A DNA stretch of 64,000 nt from Intoshia linei (Eukaryota > Orthonectida > Rhopaluridae), in contig LWCA01000050.1 in NCBI GenBank assembly GCA_001642005.1, forward strand, positions 1-64,000, in the 5' to 3' direction. The position numbers and the translations under genes are program-made. Within the stretch, counting starts at the first letter, position 1, and each line of letters begins with the position of its first letter. Below, piece after piece: positions 35,413-50,400 of this stretch. The notes beneath the pieces are model-generated. The model was not told the DNA's origin and ran no database searches. It was given only the letters and a program-made list of their open reading frames with translations.

Positions 35413-38400
35413 TCAATTTTGACAAATCATTTCAAACCATCTTTGTAAAGAATCAGAGAGTACTTGACTCAAACTGTTGACGTCGTCAATGATTATATAG
35501 TATTTGAAAGGAAACAGATTCATATAGGATACAATAGTTGGTCGCTAAATTTCATTAAAATAATAATTTGATAAATCAATTAAATTACCCCGTCATTAGA
35601 AAAAATTGGAACTTTTATATCTTTAATAGAACACTAAAAGGATGTCATTAAGGAAATTATGAAACAAACCTGATTTCCAGTATTATCCAAAACAACAAAT
35701 ACGATAAAAATGTTTTTTTCGTCTTCTAATTTACGAATTGCCCTTCTAACTGAATTTATTCCATTCAAAAACACACCTCGACCATCCGAAATAATAATGA
35801 GCAAGTTTGATAATTTGTTTTGCTGAAAAAACTTTTGGTTGTGACTATCGAAATATTCCAAAGCTCCATTTAATAAATTTTCAATGTGAGTATTTGCTTG
35901 TTTAAACTGAAAGGATTTAATCACTTTTTCTCCGTCGGAAGACATGAAATACTTGCTAAAGGGGTGCACAATTTCAAATTGTTGTCCAAATTTTGCCAAT
36001 GAAAATTCACCAATTTCTGCAAGATTCATGGCTTTTGCCAACATGGCCGCACTTTTCAAAGAAATTTCATAATTGTTGTTGGTTAGCATACTGGCAGAAT
36101 CATCTATAGCTAGTAAAATTTTATAATCCCGTTTGCCTGGTTCCAAACGTCGCAGCCACATTTTGTCGCGTCTAAAATCGCTGGCAATAAACTCAATAAC
36201 ACGCTTCATATTTAATTTTCGTCCGGTGCGATAATTACCCCTAAATTAAATATAAAATTAAAATTCATTATACATATTAGTAATATCACTGCTAATCAGC
36301 ATATCAATCGCTATCATATCGACGAAAACATCGAAATATCGGAAAAAAACGAACCAAAAAGGCAATATAACCCTTTTTGTACTTGGTATGATTAACATGA
36401 TAAGTCAGAGGCCACCAAACTGTTATGTTGTCGTGGACTAATTTTTAATACACAGTTGTGTCATAAAAAACGCATAACGTAATAAAAGGTGGATATTTTG
36501 TAGAATGAATTACAAAATAAGTTTACATGTACATATATGTTAACTAACTACGTATATTATTAATTTTATCGAAATTGTTCCTTAAATCACATACATTTAT
36601 TTATGAAATAAATAAATTAAGGTGAACAAAAAAATCTTTTATTTAGATCAATAAATTCGTCATTTTAACAAAATAAATTATAGTCAAAACTTTTCATTTA
36701 AAAACAACAATATTAAACAGCTGAGCAAAAAGTAAAAATCCAAAATTTTTTTCATGTTTTTTAACGGTTCGAGTAAAAAAAGGCTGCCACTTTTATTGTA
36801 AAAATCAGGGTATCATTTCATGAAAATAAATATTAATTTTCATAAAAATTTTCATGATAAAAAAGTAAATTAATGTTCTTAAATGATCTCGAAAGCTTAT
36901 TTTACTGGAATTGAAGTCGAATTAAAAAATGCGGTACACCCAAATATCGACGGTAAATATATATCAGAATAATAAAATGGTTTCACCTCAAAATTACAAA
37001 TGGTGTGTTCTGCATATGGCCTTAAAATTTTGTCCGTATGCAGAAAGTAATATTTAAGATAGGCACATTGGTGCACGTTTTTATTTGAAAAAAATACTTG
37101 TGAGGTTGGATGGGCAATTCAAAAACGTAATTTTGATTGATGAATCAAAAATAAACCTTTTTGATTCCAATAGCAAAAAATATGTTCAAAAAAATAATGA
37201 AGTCAATTGGTTTCAAAAAATTGTCAAATTAAAAGAATTTGTTTCAGTCAGTTTATTTACATTCGGAGTCGGTGAAATCCAAATAATTAAAGGTAAAATG
37301 GATGCATTAAAATATATAAATATTCTCAATCAAAATTTAATGATATTTGCGCTAAAAATAAAAATAAGGGACATTATTATCTTTCAACAAGAAATGACCC
37401 CAAGTAGAAAGCAATAATAACAACAGAATTTTCACCAAAAGAAGGTGAACATGTGGGATGAATATCATATAATCCTGACTTTAACCCAATTTAGACTATT
37501 TCCTATTAATTTCTTAAATAAATAAATAAACAGACATATATTTTTAACTAAATTACTTTATATAAATAAAGATAAAAAAATTGGTGACCCTTTGTTCAAA
37601 AGAAATTACTTAAACTTTGATATTTCAGTTTCCTCCAAAATAAATTTCAATCTTTCACACAATTCAAACGCTTTATGTTCCACTACATTTTCATATTCAA
37701 TCCACTTATTCTATACACATGAAAATATGAAATTAAAAAAAACCTGAATCTCAGTAGTCACTACATCTTCACCGTCTTTCATAATTGCATCATTTGTAGT
37801 CTAAAACATACATTTTACATCAAAAAATAAAAAATAATTACCATCAATTCCATTTTACAAAAATTGTCCACCATATCAGAATCATTATTATCAAACTTTT
37901 TATTATCATTATTTTTCTTCACGTTATCCTCATCTTGATTAATTTCATCATCAACTTGCAAAACATTATCAAAATCATTAACATCAATGTCATTATTTTC
38001 ACCGTCCTTAAATTCATTCGCATAACATATATCAATCATTTTAATATACGCATCATAAGCATCAGCTATAACAGTTTCATGTTGATCGTCTTCAACAATT
38101 TCGCATTCATTTGAATCAACTTTTTCATTTTCAACATTATCAGTGTGACAGTCTACAATTTCCTTCTTTTTTAAACTATCTAAAGAGCATTCCGTAGCAT
38201 TAGATTTTTGAGGTTTTTTGGCATTTTTAAATTTATCCTTTAAATTATTTTGATTATTGAAATTTGATTCTTCACAACCGGGTACATTTTGATCATTTGA
38301 TTGAGAAGCATTATTCGTATCATCTTTTAATTTTTCCAAAGGTTCAGTTTCATTATGACCATTCTGCGATTTTCCATTTTTGTTCTCATCATCCATGTCA

Positions 38401-41400
38401 TCATTTAATAACTCTGTTCCAATTTGATTTTCTTTATTTAAATTTTCTTCATTTAATTGTTCTACATCATCAACCGATTCTGCATCTAGTCCACTAACTG
38501 AATCTTGACAATCATCTGATATATTATGGAGAGAATCAGCTATTAAATCTGAATCATTTTCATCATTCGACATTGGTTCAGACTCTGAATTTGATTCCAT
38601 ATTATTTTCAGAAACATTTTTAACATCATTTTCACTGTCTTTGCCATCATTATCATGGAAGGAATCAAAAGAATCTATCGATTCATTTTCTTCTTCATCA
38701 TGTGGTTTTTTGTTTTGATTAGATTTATTTTTCAACTCTTTTTCGGTTTCTGCTGCTTCCACATCGTCAAATTCGTCAGCCGTATCATCATAACCCTCAC
38801 TACCGTCACTGACATTTTCAAAATCAGATGCTGTATGAGACCCTAAATCACCTATCGCATCATCCAAGTCATCCTTATCAATCTCGTTTTCATCAGAACC
38901 ATCATCACTACTCGATCCAGATCCAGCATCACTGCAACCATTAAAATCATCAGTCATTTCTACCGCATCATCTTCACCTTTAGTTTCTGCCTCATCATCC
39001 GATTTATCATCTCCCTCCAATCCCTCCAATTGATCCTGAGTTTCAATTTGATCAGTGACATCACGTTCATCACCTTCACCTGCCGCGGAATCGAGTCCCA
39101 TTCCAGATTCAATAACTTGATTTTCTTCGTCATTTTCTTCCTCCAAATCAATTTGTTCAGGTAACTGAAGACCGTCAATATAAAGCTTATAAAGAGTGTT
39201 GATGGTTTTATAATACAAATACATTCTATTTTCAGCAATTTTAAACAATGCGTCATTTAATAAGTGATATAAAGAAAGATAATCCTTTAGAATGTTATTT
39301 AAAAACATGATTTTGCTTAAATTTTTGCAATAATTGGATTTTAAAAATTGTGAATACTGCGAAATTTTAACCAAAATTGTTAATTTTTTTAAAATTTTAT
39401 TTTTATCGTCTAAAACGAGGCATTTAAATATTTTCTTGTACGACTGAATAATTTTAAATTCATCATTTTCTAAGGCAATCAAATTGGGTAAAACACTATT
39501 ATAAACTTTTCCAACATTATAAATAATGGAAATTAATTCTTTAGCCAAAGAATCGATAAATCTATCAAATTTAGAATAATCAAACACTAAACTCTCCACA
39601 GTAAATTTAGTTTGATCAAAATTCACATTTTTAATTTTATCCAAAATATTATCTATCTCTAAATGAAAAGGTTTTCCAATAAAAAAATGTTGCAATTTTT
39701 CCAAACTGGGTAAAATATTAAAAATTTTACGTTTCACATCATCAACAAATTTTATAGTCTTTTTAACAGACACTGTATAAACATTTTCGATATTGTAACT
39801 TATTAAAGGCAAAATGTCAATTTCGTCCAAAATTTTGTCTATAATACCAGAAATTGAATTGTAAAATTCTAAAAAGTTCCGATTCTTTAATAAATTGAAA
39901 TAAAATTTGATTTGATTGAAAAAACATGTAATATCATGAATAGTATTTTTAAAATTGTTTAAATAATAACATAAAGAGGTAATTAGTTTAGTTGAATCAA
40001 AATCAATATTCTCGGTGGACTGATTATACCGCAAAACTGTTATACTATTAAATAATTTTTTTAAAAGTAAATCATACTTGTGTCTGTTATTACTAAATTT
40101 GACAAAAATACTTTTCCAAAATGAAGAAGCATGAATACATACATTTGATAATCCATTTAAAATTAAAACATAGCAATGCACACTTTGGTGGCATTTTCCA
40201 AGAGTCATTTCCTTGTAAATGTAGATAATATTATAAAAATACTTTTCCAATAAATCACCAGGATACATTTTACCAATATCAAAGTTTTTAAAGCATTTTG
40301 TACTAAAAGCTGAATTTAATAATTTTGAAGTGTCAAATAAATTTCCTTTTTTATAAAACACCCCAATACTTTTAAATTGATTAAAAATAGATTTAATAAT
40401 CAAATGTTTGAATTGACCGAGTTGTTTAATGTTACTATTATATACTTTTTTTTCGGCTCGCACAGATTTTTCCATTGTTGTGTCATTTTGGTTTTCCTTA
40501 TCAACGCATTCATCACGTTTTATTGGTTTTGGTTGAATCGAAATTTTTTTATCAAATTGTTTAATTTCTTCAATAACATAAGAACAATCAAGATTTAAAA
40601 CAACTTTTAAATTGAATTTTGAAATTTTTTGTAAAATTTTAAAATACCGAACATTTGAATTTTCAGAATCGACTAATAAATTCAATTTAATTGAATTGTT
40701 TTTTTCATCAACCAGAGAAATTTTACGCAAATAACCAGAAATTGGTTCCATTTTAATAGCCATATACTGTCGAACATATTTAGCCAAAGTAGAATGAATT
40801 TTTCGATAATTTTGTTTAATTGCCCAATAATTAACATCTTTTTTAACTGATTGAATTTTAATAAAATCTAAAAATTGACTCAAAATTGGTTTCAATCTAA
40901 CATTCATTAATTTTTCCAAGTTTGGATATATAATACCATCAAAATACTTGTAAATATTAATAACCACAATTAAACCAGAATTTGGTCGAATAAAACTAGA
41001 TAAATATTCAAATAATTTTAAAATTCTCGAAATCAAAGATAATCGAATTTTCAGTTGAATCATGTTTGTTTGATACAAAAAATTAAAAATAGAAACAATA
41101 AATTCATCAAGATTAATTTCCAAAGTCAACAAATCAATAATATAAAAAAACCATTTATATTCCTTTTGTTCAATTTTAGATTCAGCAATATCCAACAAAT
41201 TTTTCCAATACACCATTTCCATTTTATGCAATTCAAGTAAAACATTGGCTAAATTTGAATAATATTCTCTCAAACTAGCTTCTTTACAAGCTACAATTTC
41301 CCACTGTTCAATTTTCAACAATAGAATATCCAAAGCAGATACAAATTTCATCAAAGGAAAATTTACATCAAAAGACATAATTTTATTGGAAATTTTTAAA

Positions 41401-44400
41401 ATATCCACCAAAATTTGATTATCTGGCCACATTTCAATTAAATTATCGACAAAAATTTTCACTTTCGATACCAAACTTTTGACTCTGATAGATTCTTTTG
41501 GACACGGATCATGAAAAATGTTAAAAACAACGTTTTTAAAATAAATGCTAGAATTGTTCAAATAATCCATACAATGAAATTTAATATATCCAAACGATCC
41601 ATCATCCTTGATTAAATTTGCATTGTACATTTTTTTAGTAACACTATATATATTTTTACAAAAACTAGCAAAACTCGATGAAAAATCATAATATTGGCGT
41701 AATTTACAATTATCAAAATACCCATCAATATTTTTTAAAAACGAAAACGAAAATTGATTCAATAGTTGAATATTACCATCAATAGTTTTCCCAGAGGTTT
41801 TATCGTCATTTCTAAAATTTTCATATTCAGCCAAATCTGAAAAATCATCAAAATATGTTGGAAACCAATTTCTTAAAATGTCAGATTCAATTTCATTATC
41901 CGTTTTAAATTGTTCATTAATATCCTCGTCCTTATATGCATACATTGAATCTTTAGCAATAGATAAATTTTGATAATTTAAGTTTAAACATTTCCAATAA
42001 TGTAAAATGAAATTAAAAATTTCATATAGACCCTTTTTGTCTAATAAATTTGAATATAGGGTTGAATAAAAAAAATGATAAACCATTAAAATTTGATATT
42101 TTTGAAATGTATCATATTTTTGATTGTTAAATTGTGAAAACGATTGCAAGATATTTTTTAAATTTATGACGTTTAAAATAACTGGGAAATTTAAAGATAA
42201 TTTTAGCAAGAGATTTTTTTTTTTTTTCAGGTTTTTTTGAATATTTAAAATAGAATTTTGCGTTTTTGAAATCATTTCCAAATCAAAATAAATTTTAGTA
42301 AACATTACAGACAAAAGAACCAAAGATTGATAAAATTCAACAATAACATCAGCAAACTCCAAAAAATTGCATTTCAAATGATAGACAAAATTATTTAGAG
42401 ATTTCGTAAAATTTAAAATTTTACTGGATAAAGTAACATTTAAAACCATTTCAACATTTCCACAATAATTAAATTGATAATATTCCAACAATAAAATAAG
42501 AATTGAAGGTTTAAAAAAATTTTGCATAAAATTTTCAACATATTTTTGTAAATTTTTAAATTTGTCTCTAGAATCAAAAGATCGGTAGGGTAAAACTTTT
42601 TTTTTTACTTTTTTTTCAGATTTCAAAATTAAATTTGATAAAATATTTTGATATAAATCTTGATCCAAAGAATTTGCAAAAGTATCCCGATACAAGGAAT
42701 AAACTGATTCTCTAGATTTTAAATTATTCAATAAACTTTCCATACATGTCCATTTCCCCAAAACCCACAAAACCGGGTCAATCTGAAAACCAACAAGTGT
42801 AGTCAATATAACAATTACATTTAAAATAAAAAAATTTATAAATTTTTCAGATTCATTAGACTTGTCATTAAACTGTTTAATTTTCTCCAAAAATTGTTCA
42901 ATACCAATCCACCATTCATTATTATCATTAAAATTAAATATTTTATAAAACATGATAATATTTGTAATCAAGGAAAAATCACAATTCCAATTAAATTGCA
43001 CTTTTCTGGCCAATTTATAATAAACATTATTTAAAAATTTTTCAATTCTCGGCGTATACACTTGAACAATACCATTCAAACAATAAATTGGTTTTTCAAA
43101 ATTGACAATATTTTGAATTAAAAGGTCTAGACATTTTTCAGATAATTGATATTTAAAAAAACCACAATTTGGACTTTTTACAAGACAATTTATTAAATTT
43201 TCGCGATAATCAGTTGAACTAGTCAAAAAATATGATAAATACCATAGACTTTGAATGTTTACCAACGTAAACTCACTTGATTGAATCACAATCTTTTTTA
43301 ATAAATACAATATATCCGTAGGTACATTACTACATGCCAAATTTTTCAAAGTTTGCAAATCATATTTATCAGATAACAATAAATGCCAAAAACATGTAAT
43401 AGTATACATAATGTTGTCAGATTTATCAATTTTTTCTTGATACAAAAAACTAGTTTCGTCCATCAATTTCACTGGGTCGTTGGCTACTGAATCTGCATTT
43501 TTTATGCATAATCTTGTGTTGATATTATCGGTAAATTCCTCTTGTGTGTAATGAATATCCAAAATAACATTAGTATACGACTTCCACATTTCAAATACAC
43601 TTAAACAATTACATGCTGTAATGTTTAAAAATTTAACATGATCAACTTGATCAATTTTAAAAAATTTGTACAATTTTTGCCACATGTATAAAATTGATTC
43701 GGTATCATCATTTTGATCATTTTGAAAATTTTTTAAATTAATAATATTCATATAATTTAAGAAAATTTCAAAATTTTGAATCATTCTGAAAATGTCAATT
43801 TTTTCGTTTGATAATATTGATCGCCAATTAAAATTAAATAAATCATTAGAATTTGTAATATTGACATGAATTAAATTAACATATGATGCATAAATATCAA
43901 AAAATTTATAAGGTACATTGATTGAACATTTTAGTGTTTCAGTTTCCGTTCTAAGCATAATTTCAGTTTTATGAAAATTTTCAAAACATTTCAACCATTT
44001 CGGATTCAAATTTTGCAAAATAAACAACAATGCATCAGATTTTTTCAAAAGTTTACAAAAAAAAATAAAATGAGATAATATTTGAGAATCCAATTCAATA
44101 CCATCCTTAAAATTAACGGCCAACACCATTTGGGTATTCAAATTTGACAATTCAAATTTGTTTAAAAATTGTTTAAACATAACGTAATCAACAAAATGAG
44201 ACTTTGGTGGAACATTGAAATAAATTTCAATACACCTGTTTCGCATAGCTCTAGAAACAAAGCCGAATTTTAAATTCATTGTAGCCATTATTCGAAAATC
44301 TTTGTGAGGTTTTAAAATGTGTTCATCCTTAGCATGACTTTCAGTCATACTCATTACACCATTAAATTCCAACAACCCATTTAATCTATCAAGAATAGCA

Positions 44401-47400
44401 CTACTGGCGCAATTTATATTTTCCACGACAATCCATTTTCCATAGCGTATAGCATTGATTAATACACTTTCGATCCATTCAAACGAATTTACACAAGAAA
44501 CAATGATTGAATTTTTTTTAAATTTTTCGATAGAAATTGTAAAACGTTGAGAATCAACATTATTTTTCTGAAAAAGCTTATCCAAAATATCCAAATCCGT
44601 TTTTACATTAAGATAATTTTGAAAATTTTTTTTATATTCGAAGATAAAACCTTCCAAATCATACAAAAAGTTGACAAATTGCGCAAAAATATCAAAATTT
44701 TGAAAAATTTCATTAAACAATTGACTTTTAATATCATTCAAAAGAAGCAGAAAATTATTTGAAATTTTTTTGAAATTTTTCACTGAAGTTTGTTCAAAAG
44801 AACCCATCAAATCAATAGTATCCATTGAAGGTGACACACCCAAAACTTTGAGATTATTCATTGTAAAATGAGATAAAAATTGGAAAGCCAAAAGAGGATC
44901 TACACCAGATTCAGATTCATAAATCAAAATTGGCATCCATTTCTTTTCCAAGCAAGTTAAAATTTTTTCAAAATTATGCAAAAATTGTGGATGAATTTCT
45001 TTTTTTAAAAGATGATGTGTTAATTTAGCATCCACGTCAACATTACCATTAACCGGGAATATTGCACTACCCACTTTTAAATAATCATTGGATAAATCAA
45101 TAGAAATGACACTGTCCTTTTCAACTGCAAATACATTTAAATCGGTAAAGTTTTTATAATTAAAACTTTGACCAACTTTAGAAGAATACAGCAATTCAAT
45201 AAAAACTCCTGGATTTAAACTTTTATCATTCACCAAAGTACACCAACGAAACAAATCTCGTAAATTACAATCGATAGTTAAATTAAATTTTTTTACAATT
45301 ATTGAAAAATTGAAATTAAACTGAACCATTTTTTTAATCATCTTTTTATCAACATTTCTAAAACTATCAAATAAAATGTACTCGTAATCATCATTCGTTA
45401 AACTCGTCATATAAACAGACATGAAGCGATTTTTAAAAGATTTTGGCAGCCCCTTTCGACCATCTCCACATTTTTGAGGATTTTGACATGCAAAAATAAA
45501 AGTTTTGGTTCTATCCAATACAAAACTTTTATCAATCTCTGGAATATAAACACAACCTCGATGATCCAAACAAGCATTCAAACTTTCCAAAACGGCTTGA
45601 GAAGCTAAATTCATTTCGTCCAAAATAATCCAATGTCCTTTTCGTAGAGCAGAAATAAATGGACCGTCTTTCCAAATAAATACGTTTGATTTTTCATCTG
45701 CACAATTGGGGACATATGTACCAAATAAATCAGATACATCGGTTTGGTCACTCAAATTTATACGAACAATTTCATTACCAGAGGATTGCGCGAGAGCCAT
45801 AATGGTACTAGTCTTACCTACACCTGGTTCACCTTCCAATAAAAGTGCATTTGTTTCAGAAAAACTCATTGCTCGAATAATTCGACCAAGGTTTTCACAA
45901 GTGGTAGGTGATTCAAAAACAAAACAATTTTCTTTAATGATAGTTGCATCAATATAAAATGGATCTACTCCAAATTTTCCATCAATTTTAACAACATTTT
46001 TTTTAAATTTCACAATTTTATCTACTGAAAAATTGTACTTTTTAAATAATTGCTGTAATTTTAAATCTAATGAATTTTGAATTTTTTTATCGTCAATTTT
46101 ATCAATCATGGTAGCATGTAAGGAATGGTAAATTGCTGTTTGAATGTTAAATTTATTTTTATTTATAAATTTTGCAATTTTTTTTAAATCACGGGTAGAA
46201 ATTTTACATGTATTGAATTGAATTAGCCATATAATAAATTGAGTCAAAATTTTTATAATACAGACGTTTTTGTTTGACAAAATTCCTTTAAATATTGACT
46301 CAATTTCAGTTTCATTCATTTCTGCATAACACCAACATTCCGTGAAACGATTTCTAAGTGCACTCGACAGTTCCTTTTTACCATAATCACCGGATGGATT
46401 CATAGTAGCAATTAAATTGAATTCTTTATGAGCATTTATTATACAATTTGTTGAAGATTTTTCAGAATTTTCAGGTTTTTCCGGAATAGTTAAAATTTTT
46501 TCACGTTCAATGACTGAATTTAATCTTTCCAAGACTGAATCATCGGTTAACGAAATTTCATCAATCAAGAAATAATTTCCACTTTTCATGGCTTTAACTA
46601 ATGGACCATCCACCCATACAAAAACCTTTTTATCACAATTTTTATTTGGTCTAATTGACCCAATAAAATCACTAGCTTCAGTATTCATGTGACAATTTAC
46701 AGTAAACAATTGCTTCTTATAAATTTCGGTAAAAATTTGAACTATTGTTGTTTTTCCACATCCAGTTTCACCCACCAATAAAACTGGTTCATTGAACTTA
46801 ATTGCTAGACCCACTAAAATTAACATTCTCGTATATGACTCTGTTGGAACGATGCTTTTATCAGTTTTGAAATAATTTTGAATTTGTTCAAAAATTGGTT
46901 TAACAACCAAAGACGTGTTTTTATTAAATTTAAAAAGTCTATCATTGTCAATTTTTACATTAAAAATTTTTTCAATAATTTTTTTCACAGCACAAGTCTC
47001 CGATAATCTTCTTAATCGACCCGATAACAACAAATATCCATATTCAGCCAACATTAAATCCCAATCATACATAAACTCTTCAGCGTTATTCCTTGTACAA
47101 ACAAAACGATTGGACCATCGAAATAAATCACGAAGTGTCATATAACCCTGCTTCCCGACAAAAACATTTGATGATTTACGAATAGTTTGTAATTCCATCA
47201 TAACTTTGACCATTTTTTTAGCTTGAGTTTGAGGTACATGACAACTTTGAACCAAAATTTGCGTCAATTCTTTTGAAACAATATCAAAAAATTGGAGTTC
47301 TATAAATCTGTTACGAAACGCACGCGATAATGCCTTTCTTCCACCATACAAACCGCTGGGATTTTGAGTAGCAAATAACATGAATGCTGGGTGAGCTTTA

Positions 47401-50400
47401 ATTGTCGTTTGAGTTTCAGGGATATAAATTTCACGATTATCGTCCAAAACTCGATTTAGCGATTCAAGAATTTCAGTTTGAGCAAGATTAATTTCATCTA
47501 AAATGATCCAATTTCCGTTAATCATTGCATCAACCAGAGGACCGTATTTAAAACTCAATTGTCCATTTTCACCTGAAATGTAGGATCCTATCAACATTTG
47601 TCTATCAGTATGATCATGTAAATTTATTCTAAAGCATTTTTGACCAACGCACCTGGATAACCATTTAATCATACTAGTTTTACCTACAGATGTATCTCCT
47701 TCAATTAAAACGGCACTATTTTGCAAAGAAATTATTCTGGCCAATCGTTTTAAATTATACTTTACGGAATCAGTTAAAATGTATAAAGGATTCGTGTACG
47801 GTTCTGCATTACCAATCAACAACCAATATCCATACACCATGTAATATTTTGAACCGGGAGAAGGTATTTTGTAAGAATCAATAATTTTTAATTCTTTACC
47901 AGTAAAAAGACTCTTTTTGATTAAATCTTCAAGTAAATTCAGAGAATATGAATTTAGTTTAGTTAAAAAGTTTAATTTGAAAGCTTCGTACAGAGAAACA
48001 AGTGAATTTTGACAAGAATTTTTAAGGGCAATTTTTAAAGACCTACACAATGTTCGAAGAGAAAAATGATGAATTTTCCCATAACAATCCAAAATTTGAC
48101 CAGACTGACTCATTTCTAAAAGTTTTTGATACAATTTTACAATTTTATTGATGTGGTCCCTGGAAATTGATTGTAAATTTTTTAAATAAAAACTAATCAA
48201 AATATCAAGATCGGATGTTGAAATATTTGAAGAAATGTAAAATTCTGTAAATCGTTGTCTAACATTTTCAGGTAAATCCTTCTTACCTACATCTGTTGAT
48301 GGATTCATACAAGCAAATATACGAAAATTTTCATTTCTAGAATAATTATCATTAGGACAATTCAGGATGCTTAAATTATCAGAATTTTCCAAAATTTGAC
48401 ATAGACTGTATAACGTTTCAGTGGACGCTAAATTAATTTCGTCCAACAAAACCCATGCACCTTCTTTATACGCTTTTAGAAAAAGTCCTTCCATAAATTC
48501 AAAATACGTCTCAGATTTCCATTTCTCTAAATTTTTTATAGTAAAAATGATTTGAGAATAAAGTGACGTCCAAATTTTTTTTTCAGAATCACTAGTCTTA
48601 TTTTTAAACAACTTTGAACTTTGACTCATAGTTTTGAGTAAAGATATCCAATCACGTTTAACCCATAATTTAATTAGATTTTTAATAAACTCTTTATTTT
48701 TTGAAACCTTACAAGATGAAACAAATGCTTTTTCAAATTTCTCTTTTAAAGGAGATATAAATTTTTTAATATCAATAGGATAATAACCACCGAATAAATC
48801 TACACTGTCACTTTCTTGGTTCATGTTTATAATGTAAAGCTTTTTGTTGTGCAATTGCGAATAATATTGAACAATAGATGTTTTTCCTATTCCAGTTTCT
48901 CCAACTAAAAGTACATTTTCTCGGTTTTCAATTGATAAGGATAACGACTCTAATAACCGTGAAGCTTGTTGAGTTAGAGCAAAATTATCTGTTGGAGTAG
49001 AACAATTTGTGTGCACATTATTAGAAATACCAATGGAAAACACTTTTTTCGTCATTTTGAGGACCGGGCGCCGTTTTTCTAGAATATCCATCATTTCTTT
49101 TTCACCAATATTTAAATTTGTTGCTAAAAGATCAGCCAATTTTCTGGATAAAGTAGCATCTCTGTAATTGACACAAAAACAATCATATGCATTTATGAAT
49201 AATACTAAATTTGATAATTTTTTTCGGCTAGCAAAATTATTCATTCTATTTACAAATTTGAATATTTTGTTCAAATTTTCAGTCAAATTCAAAGTTTTAA
49301 TGAAATTTACATAAATTTCCCATAAAATGAACACAGTGTCAATATCTGGATACGACAAATTTTTATACTTTTTTTTTATTATTTTATCAACATTTTCCAA
49401 ACTCAAGTTTTGAAAATAAAATACATCAAAGTAATTTTTAAGGTATTCAAAATAAAATTTTGCACATTCATCGTTTTTTTTTGTATCTGTAGCCACAAAT
49501 AAAAAATTTGCATGTACTACAAAATTTTCACATTTATTTGATATAAAATCAATAGAATTTGTTCGTAATAGTTGAACCAACATTGTATAAAATTCATTAG
49601 GTGCGTTTGACATGTTTCTAATCAAAATCCATTCTCCTTTTTTCATAGCCTTGACAATAGGCCCATCAGTCCATAAAAATTGTCCAGGTATAGTGGAACA
49701 ATAATGAAAACCAAATAAAGACTAAATTATAATCCTTTACTTTAATAAAATTGAATGTCTGTGTGTGTCTGTGTTACCGTACATTTAAAAAAATTTCTAA
49801 CATAGTTTTCTGCAGGGGATGTTGATATCGAATTTGAGTCCTTCAAAATCAAACCAAAAATTTAATAAAACATAAATTCTGAGACGCGTTTTAAAATCAT
49901 AAACATTATCGTAAATTTCAGCCTCAAAAACGCACACCTTCATAGTCAAAACTACAAATTACCCTTTGTATAAAAATGAACATAATTTAAAATTTTATAA
50001 AACATAAATTATTGGATAGTTTTTAAAATCATAACCACTATCATAAATAGCGACATAAAAAAATGCATTTTTGCGATCAAAACCACTTTTTTAAAAAATT
50101 AATTTAAGATAGTTGTAAATATTAAAAAAAATTACAGTTGATACAGCTACCAATTAAAACACAAAAAATTTCAATCTGACAAAGCGACACCTAGGGATTG
50201 AAACCAAGTTCACTTGTAAAATGTGAGTCGACTTGCATCGATTTTAATTTATTATGAATTTATTTACATTACACGATTTATATAATTTATTTACACCACA
50301 CCATTTATGTAAAATCGCAAGCTCTAAAATACATACTGTAAATATAAGCGAATTTTAGAATAGAAAACATGAAAATACGGGAAAAATCAAAAAAGTAAAA

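Noticed and set aside
38264-39256. Plus-strand and out-of-frame ORFs opposite the acidic region of MDN1
   Set aside because: Shadows of the Asp/Glu-rich coding sequence; His/Leu-rich products with no other support.
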